Source of the DNA: Candidatus Competibacteraceae bacterium
GTDB lineage: Bacteria; Pseudomonadota; Gammaproteobacteria; Competibacterales; Competibacteraceae
DNA length: 64,000 bases
Direction: 5' to 3'
Assembly: GCA_016713505.1 (NCBI GenBank)
Contig: JADJPA010000001.1
Location: 1,922,001 to 1,986,000 of the forward strand
Both the position numbers and the translations under genes were made by a program. Of the stretch, positions 58,580 to 64,000 are shown one piece after another. The notes beneath the pieces are model-generated. The model had not been told where the DNA came from. It searched no databases and saw only the letters and a program-made list of their open reading frames with translations. The first letter of the stretch is position 1; every line of letters begins with the position of its first letter.

Positions 58580-59020
58580 TCAGCTTGCAATCGCGATCTT
58601 GCGCGGTTGCGCCGCCTCGCGTTTCGGCACGATCACTTCCAGCACGCCGTCCCTGCATTTGGCGCTGACCTTCTCGGCGTCGGCCACATCCGGCAGCGAA
58701 AACCGGCGCAAGAAGGTGCCGCGCACCCGCTCGACCCGGCGGTACTGGTCGGTTTGCTCGTCGTTCTCGCTCGCGCGCTGCCCTTTCAGGCTCAACCTCC
58801 CATTTTCAAGCGTGACCTCGATATCCTTGAGCGGCACTCCCGGCAGGTCGGCGCGAATGATGAACTGGTTCGATTCTTCCTTGATATCGACCGCGGGCGC
58901 CCAGTCCACCAGCCTATGCCCGTTTTCTGCGTCGCCGAAGCGGCTGGTGTCGAACAGACGGTCGACTTCGCGCTGTAACTGATTCAACAGATTCAAAGGC
59001 TCATAACGCATTATAACCAT
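58580..59020 (-). CDS. Hsp20/alpha-crystallin small heat-shock protein
   Basis: 146 residues. Alpha-crystallin domain (about 37-135) with APAVDIKEESNQFIIRADLPGV, LENGRLSLKGQR, FLRRFSLPDVADA and the end GVLEVIVPK. ATP-independent holdase. ATG 59020 (GAGGAG upstream); ATG 59011 is an alternative. A sigma-32-type promoter is at 59082-59109. Convergent with ptsP, divergent from the TIR gene. Confidence 0.93.
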   Translation of the reverse strand: MVIMRYEPLNLLNQLQREVDRLFDTSRFGDAENGHRLVDWAPAVDIKEESNQFIIRADLPGVPLKDIEVTLENGRLSLKGQRASENDEQTDQYRRVERVRGTFLRRFSLPDVADAEKVSAKCRDGVLEVIVPKREAAQPRKIAIAS

Positions 59021-59081
59021 CAGCGATCTCCTCGAATTTTAGGTTTGGCACTCTCATGAACGCCGTGTCGTCTTGCTGGTT

Positions 59082-59109
59082 AAATGAGGTTGAGCGCCTT
59101 GATTTCAAG
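59082..59109 (-). promoter_or_regulatory. Sigma-32 (heat-shock) type promoter of hsp20
   Basis: On the minus strand CTTGAAA (59103-59109), 13-base spacer, CCTCATTT (59082-59089). Consensus CTTGAAA-N11-16-CCCCATNT: all seven -35 bases and all but one defined -10 base agree. Predicted start near 59075, 55 bases before ATG. Confidence 0.75.
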
Positions 59110-59116
59110 GCCACCT

Positions 59117-59143
59117 TTGACATTTTTTACGTTAAACTATATG
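59117..59143 (+). promoter_or_regulatory. Possible sigma-70 promoter of the TIR gene
   Basis: TTGACA (59117-59122), 15-base spacer, TATATG (59138-59143); TATGCG at 17-base spacing is an alternative -10. Predicted start about 35 bases before the chosen ATG at 59185. Its -35 is only seven bases from the -35 of the oppositely directed hsp20 promoter. Confidence 0.5.
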
Positions 59144-59184
59144 CGCTTACGCTTTTCAATCCTTTCCCTTCGGAACCCCATGTG

Positions 59185-62100
59185 ATGGCCGTTGCCTCCG
59201 TTTTTATCTGCCACGCTCAACCCGATACCCTGTTTTCCCAAGATTTGAGTTTGGCATTGGAAACCGCTCATCTCAGCGTCTGGCGCGACCAGCAGAACTT
59301 GCGCGGCGGCAACCGCTTGGCGCCGGAGGTGCGCTGGACCATCGAACAGGCCCGTCAGGTGATCGTGGTGCTCGGCCTGAACACCGGCCAGCCGGCGTGG
59401 TTGCGTCGGGAAATCGAGATCGCCCAGGCAACCGAACGCCGCCGGGCTGGGAGTTATCGGGTGATTCCGCTCTTGCTGCCGGGGGTGGACCCGACGATTT
59501 TAACGCAATGGTTCGCGCCAGCCCCGCGTTGCGCGCCCATCCAACTGCCCGCCGAGGGGCTGGGTGAGGTTTTGCCCCTGCTGCTGGCCGCCTTGGACGA
59601 ACCGCCGCCTGGCGACCCTCCCAGCGGCCGCAATCCGCCGCCGCTGGCGGAGCTGGAACTTGACTTCGCACCGGAAGATTCCGCCGGACGCTGGCGCTGG
59701 GTCGCTCGCCTGCGCCGCCCGGCGGACCCCGTGCCGGCCGATGACGAACTCAGCGCGCACGGTCTGCCGCCCGGCCCTTTTCCGGGCCGCCTCCTGAATT
59801 GGTACTTGCAAAGCCATCCGTGCTGGCCGACCGACACTCTGCGCTATCTGGCTCGCCGCACTGAAACCCTGCTGGCGAAGTGGGGTCGGTCGTTTCACAA
59901 CGCCATCTTGGAAGCGCCCGGACCGCACCAACTGACCGCTGCCTGGCGCAACGCGCCGGAACGTTACGAATTGCGTCTGACGGTGCGGGCCGCCACGGAT
60001 CATCCGGCCGTCGCAACCGTGCTCGGCTTGCCCTGGGAGCTGCTGCACGGTCCGACCGGCTTCCTGATGCAGGGCAAGCGCCCCGTCCAATTCCTGCGCC
60101 GGTTTGCGGGCGGGGGGACTGTCTTCGCGCCGGTCCCCCCGCCCCTACGGCTGCTCGCCATCAGCCCCCGGCCCGACACCGAACCGACTGGCCATCCCGA
60201 CTACCGACGCAGCGCCTTGCCTCTGCTGGAAGCGCTGGACAGTCTGGGCAGTCTGGTTGAACCGCGCTTGCTGGCTCCGCCGACCCCAGGCACGCTGGAA
60301 AAGCAGTTGAACGACGCTTGGGCGGCCGGACGCCCGTTCGCCGCCGTCCACCTGGACAGCTATCTCCGCGACGATCTCGACAGCAACACGATCTTGATCG
60401 GCTTCGAGGCCAGCTACGACTTGCACGCCCCGATTTGTCGCGAAGCCCACTTCATCGCGGCGACGGCGCTGGCGTCTCTGCTCGCCACCTACTGCGTCCG
60501 CCTGGTGGTGCTGTGCGCTTCAACAGACAGCGCCTCACCCTCCACCGCGACCGTCGGCCTGATCGCCGCGCTGTTGAAGGCTGGAATCACGGCGGTGATC
60601 ACCGTGCGGCCCGATACCCCGCAGGAAACTCAGCGGCAGTTCTGGAGCACGTTTTATGAAGAATTGCTGGGCGGCGCGAAGATCGCTCAAGCCTTGAACA
60701 CCAGCCAGCGCCGTTTGGCCAGCGACAGCTACCGCGCGGCCGGTTTGGGCGGCGGCGGCGTGCACTTGCACGATTGGTTTTGCTTTAACCTCTATCTGGG
60801 CGAACGCGATCCCCGGCTCTGCCTGCGTCCCCCGTTGGAGCTTTGGCGCCGGTTGCTGGGGCAGGCCCATTTCAACCCACCGCGCTTGTTGCCTCCACCG
60901 CCCTCCACCGGCTTCATCGGCCGCGGGCGTGACTTGTTGGTCCTGGAACGGTTGCTGGAAGAACGTCCCGCCGTCTTCCTGCGGGGTCCCGGCGGCAACG
61001 GGAAAACCGCCACCGCCACCGCCCTGGTGACGTGGCTGGCCCATTGTGGCCGTTATGGCCACTTGGCCTACGCGCGCGGTGACGACGCCAGCGATCCGCG
61101 CACGCTGCTGGAAACGCTCGGCCGGCAGTTGTTGCCCGAAGGCGAGCGCTGGTCGGTCGGCCGCTATCCGAGTCTGTGGCGGGCTCTCGACGATCTCCGT
61201 CAAAGCTTGCGGACCCGGCCCGCCCTGATCGTGCTCGATCAGTTGGAGCGCTGGCCGGCGGAGCAGGACGCGGCCTTCGACCTGTTTTGGAAAGACTTTT
61301 TAAATGAATGGCCGGAGCTGCGGCTGTTGGGATTGGGCCGCTTGGGGCCGCCGCCTTTCGCTCAACCTTGGGTGGAAACCACCCTAAGCGCCATGGATGA
61401 CCAAGAGGCCATCACTCTGGTCGGTAAAACGCTGATCGCCGATCGGGAAATGCCGCCGCCCAGCGATAGCGGCAGCGGCTTTCAGCAGTTGCTCGCGCTG
61501 GTCAGGCTGGCCGCCGGGTACCCCATCGCCTTGCAGCGCCTGGCCCGTGAAATCGGCGCGCGGGGCGCGCACGCAACCCTGCGCGCTTTAACGGGGCCGC
61601 TCCGCGCCGACTTGTTACGCCTTCATGGCGACGACCCGCAATGGCCGCTTTTTTTAAGCTTGGAACTGGCGTTGCGCCATCTTTCCCCCGAAGACCGGGA
61701 ACGCTCGACCCTGTTGGCTTTTTGCAAGGATGGCGTCAACCGCCTCGTCTTGGGGAAAGCGCTCGAACTCGACGCCCAGCGCCTCGACGCCTTCTGCGAG
61801 CGGCTCCTCCAACTCGGTCTGGCGGAGGATCGCGGCTACGGTCATCTGCGTTTGGATATCGCGCTGTCCCATTATATAAACAGCCGGTTGCCCGCCAACC
61901 AGCGGCCGCTCTGGCGCGAGCGCTGGTGCGCCGGCATGGAGCAATTGCTGGAAGTACTCTACCAGCAGTCCTTCAAAGACAGCGCCCGCACCACGCGGCT
62001 CCTACGGTTGGAGCTACCTAATCTGCTGGCCCTGCTGCGCGATTACCAGCAACACGCCAAACCGGAACAAACCGCTCATTTAGCCACCCGCCTGGAACAG

Positions 62101-63447
62101 TTGCTCGCCACCCTCGGCGTGCCCGCCGCCCTGGATGAAGCGGTGGCCGCCCGCGAACGCGCCAGCCAAGCATTGTCCGGCTGGAGCCGGATCCGCTTTG
62201 AAACCGAGCGGCTGCGGATCGAGCGATTGCGCGATGGCGGGTCCATCGAGGAGGCCCTTCAGGCCGCCCGCAAACTGCTGCGCCAGTGCCAGACGGCCGG
62301 CGATGAATCCTACGCTGGAGCGCGTTACGATCTGGCGCGCGCCTATTTGCAGCTGGGAAAACTGCTCAAGCTGGCCGGCGCCGCCGAACCCGCCGCGCGA
62401 GAGTTGACCGAGGCGCGCGGGCTGTTCCAGAGCCTGGCTGACGCCGGCAACGCCAGCGCCGGCCGCATGGTCGCGGTCGCCGATGCGGAAATCGGTGACT
62501 GCCTGATTTATCTGCAACGCCTTCAGGAAGCCGCCGCCGCCTACGAAGCCGCGATCGCCCGCGCCGGTTCGAGCACCGCCAACCTGACGCTGGCGGCCAA
62601 CAAGATGCAGTTGGGGTTAGTGCGCCAGCGTCAGGGCCATTATCCGGAAGCGATCGTCTTGTACGATACCGCCCGAGCCATCTTCGAAACGCTGGGCGAA
62701 TCGGAAGGGACCGCCCGCGCCTGGCGTCAGATCGGCGTGGCTCACAAACTGAACGAAGCACTGCCGGCCGCGCTGCACGCTTGCCAGCAAGCGCTTTACC
62801 TGTACGAGCGGCAACGCAACCGCGGCGAAATATCGGAAATCTTGGGCGAACTCGGCCATCTGCATCTGGCGTTGAGCCAACTAGAAGAAGCCGCCCTGGC
62901 CTACCGGCGCATGTCCGAACTGTGCGCTCAACTGGGCGATGGCCTCGGTGAGGAGTCTGCTCGCAACCATTTGGCGAACGTGTTGATCCAGCTCAGACGG
63001 CACGACGAGGCCCGCCAGGAATTATACCGGGCCAGCGAGTGCAACCTGCCAGACAGCTTGACCGCGCGTAACTGGGCGATCCGGCGCGGCCTGAACGACC
63101 TCGGCCAAGCCGTCCCCAATCCCGAGGTCGCCGATCAAGCCCGCCAGCAAGCCATGCAAAAGTATTTGGCTTACCGGCGGGCGGGCGGTAAAAACACCAA
63201 TCCAGGCGCCCGTCTTTGCGAGCAGATCGGTCATGCCATTCGCGCTGGCAATGTCGCCAGCCTGGCGGCCATGCTGGAAAAAATGGCGGCGAGCCCCAAT
63301 ATTCCAGCTCCGGGTCAACTGTTGATCGCCAAGCTGCAAGCCATCCTGGCCGGCTCCCGCGATCCTGCCTTGGCCGATGATTCCAACCTGCATTATCAAT
63401 ATGCGGTCGAACTGCAACTGCTGTTCGAGGAACTCGCCAAGCCGTGA
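59185..63447 (+). CDS. TIR - degenerate CHAT - STAND NTPase - TPR protein
   Basis: 1420 residues from ATG 59185; the in-frame start at 59056 lies upstream of the promoter and adds unconserved sequence. TIR domain 1-150 (VFICHAQPDTLFSQDL) keeps the putative NADase Glu76 in AWLRREIEIA. CHAT caspase-like fold about 200-560 is recognisable by LPWELLHGP (282-290) and the RLVVL strand. The His box VHFDGHG reads VHLDSYL (389-393, His to Tyr) and the Cys box LNACQSA reads LCASTDSA (Cys to Ser446; a Cys sits two earlier at 444). A STAND-type NTPase has Walker A GPGGNGKT (601-608) and Walker B LIVLDQLE (Asp685). TPR helices run from about 1000 to 1330. No signal peptide or membrane helix. Function unknown; similar architectures act in immune or signalling complexes. 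Confidence 0.8.
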   Translation: MAVASVFICHAQPDTLFSQDLSLALETAHLSVWRDQQNLRGGNRLAPEVRWTIEQARQVIVVLGLNTGQPAWLRREIEIAQATERRRAGSYRVIPLLLPGVDPTILTQWFAPAPRCAPIQLPAEGLGEVLPLLLAALDEPPPGDPPSGRNPPPLAELELDFAPEDSAGRWRWVARLRRPADPVPADDELSAHGLPPGPFPGRLLNWYLQSHPCWPTDTLRYLARRTETLLAKWGRSFHNAILEAPGPHQLTAAWRNAPERYELRLTVRAATDHPAVATVLGLPWELLHGPTGFLMQGKRPVQFLRRFAGGGTVFAPVPPPLRLLAISPRPDTEPTGHPDYRRSALPLLEALDSLGSLVEPRLLAPPTPGTLEKQLNDAWAAGRPFAAVHLDSYLRDDLDSNTILIGFEASYDLHAPICREAHFIAATALASLLATYCVRLVVLCASTDSASPSTATVGLIAALLKAGITAVITVRPDTPQETQRQFWSTFYEELLGGAKIAQALNTSQRRLASDSYRAAGLGGGGVHLHDWFCFNLYLGERDPRLCLRPPLELWRRLLGQAHFNPPRLLPPPPSTGFIGRGRDLLVLERLLEERPAVFLRGPGGNGKTATATALVTWLAHCGRYGHLAYARGDDASDPRTLLETLGRQLLPEGERWSVGRYPSLWRALDDLRQSLRTRPALIVLDQLERWPAEQDAAFDLFWKDFLNEWPELRLLGLGRLGPPPFAQPWVETTLSAMDDQEAITLVGKTLIADREMPPPSDSGSGFQQLLALVRLAAGYPIALQRLAREIGARGAHATLRALTGPLRADLLRLHGDDPQWPLFLSLELALRHLSPEDRERSTLLAFCKDGVNRLVLGKALELDAQRLDAFCERLLQLGLAEDRGYGHLRLDIALSHYINSRLPANQRPLWRERWCAGMEQLLEVLYQQSFKDSARTTRLLRLELPNLLALLRDYQQHAKPEQTAHLATRLEQLLATLGVPAALDEAVAARERASQALSGWSRIRFETERLRIERLRDGGSIEEALQAARKLLRQCQTAGDESYAGARYDLARAYLQLGKLLKLAGAAEPAARELTEARGLFQSLADAGNASAGRMVAVADAEIGDCLIYLQRLQEAAAAYEAAIARAGSSTANLTLAANKMQLGLVRQRQGHYPEAIVLYDTARAIFETLGESEGTARAWRQIGVAHKLNEALPAALHACQQALYLYERQRNRGEISEILGELGHLHLALSQLEEAALAYRRMSELCAQLGDGLGEESARNHLANVLIQLRRHDEARQELYRASECNLPDSLTARNWAIRRGLNDLGQAVPNPEVADQARQQAMQKYLAYRRAGGKNTNPGARLCEQIGHAIRAGNVASLAAMLEKMAASPNIPAPGQLLIAKLQAILAGSRDPALADDSNLHYQYAVELQLLFEELAKP

Positions 63448-63494
63448 CCGACGCCGACCCCCGCGATCGACGGGTCGCAACCAATCCAGTACGG

Positions 63495-64000
63495 TTAGTC
63501 GCTTAGCCCATGCGGCTTAGCCACCGGGGCCTCGGGTAGCGCCAGCAGGGCGCGGCGCACCCCCTCAAACTCTCGTTCCAGCACCGCCAGATCTTCGGTC
63601 GCGCCCGCCAATTGGCCTTCCTTGCCTCGCATCTCCAGTTGCCCGCACAATTTCGAGAACTGGGCGGCTCCCAGGTTAGCGCTGGCCGACTTCAACGGGT
63701 GGGCAACCGCGCGAACGCGCGCGCTGTCCCCGTCCTGGAGGGCGGCCCGGATCGCCGCGATTTGGTCGGGTGCGCTTTCGAGAAAAAGCGTGATGATCCG
63801 GCCTAAGACACTGGCGCCCCCGCGATCCAGGGCGCGAATCTGGGCGAGTTGCGCGAGGTCCAACAGCGCTTTTTCCTGATTATCCGCCGGCGGAGGAGCG
63901 GCGGCCAACTCCGCACCAGTCCCGCGCTGAGGCAACCAGCGTTCGAGGATTCCGTTGAGCTGCGCCGTCGTGAACGGCTTGGTGAGATAATCGTCCATGC
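63495..64000 (-). CDS. Hybrid histidine kinase, C-terminal REC end and Hpt domain (partial)
   Basis: The frame runs off the right edge, so only the last 168 residues are seen. They begin at the end of a receiver domain (GMDDYLTKPFT with the conserved Lys), then a Pro-rich linker and an Hpt domain with phospho-acceptor His in AVAHPLKSASANLGA. The whole gene is probably a multi-domain sensor kinase with phosphorelay. It is convergent with the TIR gene, 47 bases apart. Confidence 0.85.
   Translation of the reverse strand, partial: MDDYLTKPFTTAQLNGILERWLPQRGTGAELAAAPPPADNQEKALLDLAQLAQIRALDRGGASVLGRIITLFLESAPDQIAAIRAALQDGDSARVRAVAHPLKSASANLGAAQFSKLCGQLEMRGKEGQLAGATEDLAVLEREFEGVRRALLALPEAPVAKPHGLSD

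Noticed and set aside
58436..58982. Plus-strand open frames across hsp20
   Set aside because: They are antisense to a well-conserved alpha-crystallin gene and have no recognisable domain.
59056..59184. Longer N-terminus for the TIR protein
   Set aside because: It would overlap the hsp20 promoter and the likely TIR-gene promoter, and its sequence does not look like part of a TIR domain.

Overview
The window reads as a chromosome segment from a GC-rich Gammaproteobacterium. Several gene orders are typical of that class: ndk-rlmN-pilW-rodZ-hisS-yfgM-bamB, argS followed by an ftsN-position gene, glnK-amtB beside ubiK and comM, ftsY and rpoH divergent from an M16 peptidase pair followed by rsmD-coaD-fdx, and ptsP. 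Protein style and gene order recall the Competibacter/Contendobacter group, but that placement is an impression and not a result. I saw no rRNA, tRNA, CRISPR array, prophage or intact insertion sequence.

Layout. 1-3053: the end of an unknown coiled-coil gene, endonuclease V, an SH3-domain membrane protein and hisG. 3346-12514: one long co-directional run (ndk, rlmN, pilW, rodZ, hisS, yfgM, bamB, priA) that lacks the ispG and der genes often found there. 12835-16835: DUF485-actP (acetate uptake) and a cNMP/CBS/nucleotidyltransferase regulator. 16864-21198: argS, an FtsN-like protein without a SPOR domain, and a YbaK-HDOD fusion. 21278-24075: divergent speA and speE (polyamines). 24137-26600: a nitrogen-control locus glnK-amtB-PII with a sigma-54 promoter and an NtrC-type site. 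26672-34299: ubiK, comM, a small exported protein, a PP2C-like protein, a sirtuin, a divergent photolyase, a hydrolase and a CBS protein. 34459-41067: a gamma-carbonic-anhydrase-like/moxR/DUF58/tgpA operon, a small Cache protein and a two-receiver diguanylate cyclase. 41219-46244: rsmE, murB, threonine aldolase, rpoH and ftsY. 46340-52443: M16 pair, rsmD, coaD, ferredoxin, an NAD(P)-binding protein and an M23 peptidase. 52499-58485: a large c-di-GMP protein, a cation efflux protein and ptsP. 58580-64000: hsp20, a 1420-residue TIR/degenerate-CHAT/STAND/TPR protein and the tail of a hybrid histidine kinase.

Most genes are housekeeping. The most interesting item is the TIR-pseudoCHAT-NTPase-TPR protein at 59185-63447. 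Both CHAT protease residues appear to be replaced, while the TIR glutamate and the Walker motifs remain, and its promoter sits back to back with a heat-shock (sigma-32-type) hsp20 promoter. The next most interesting are a CIRCE (HrcA-binding) element over the rpoH promoter, which would link the two heat-shock circuits, an FtsN-position protein that has lost its SPOR domain and carries 66-bp tandem repeats, and a photolyase with an eroded C-terminus.
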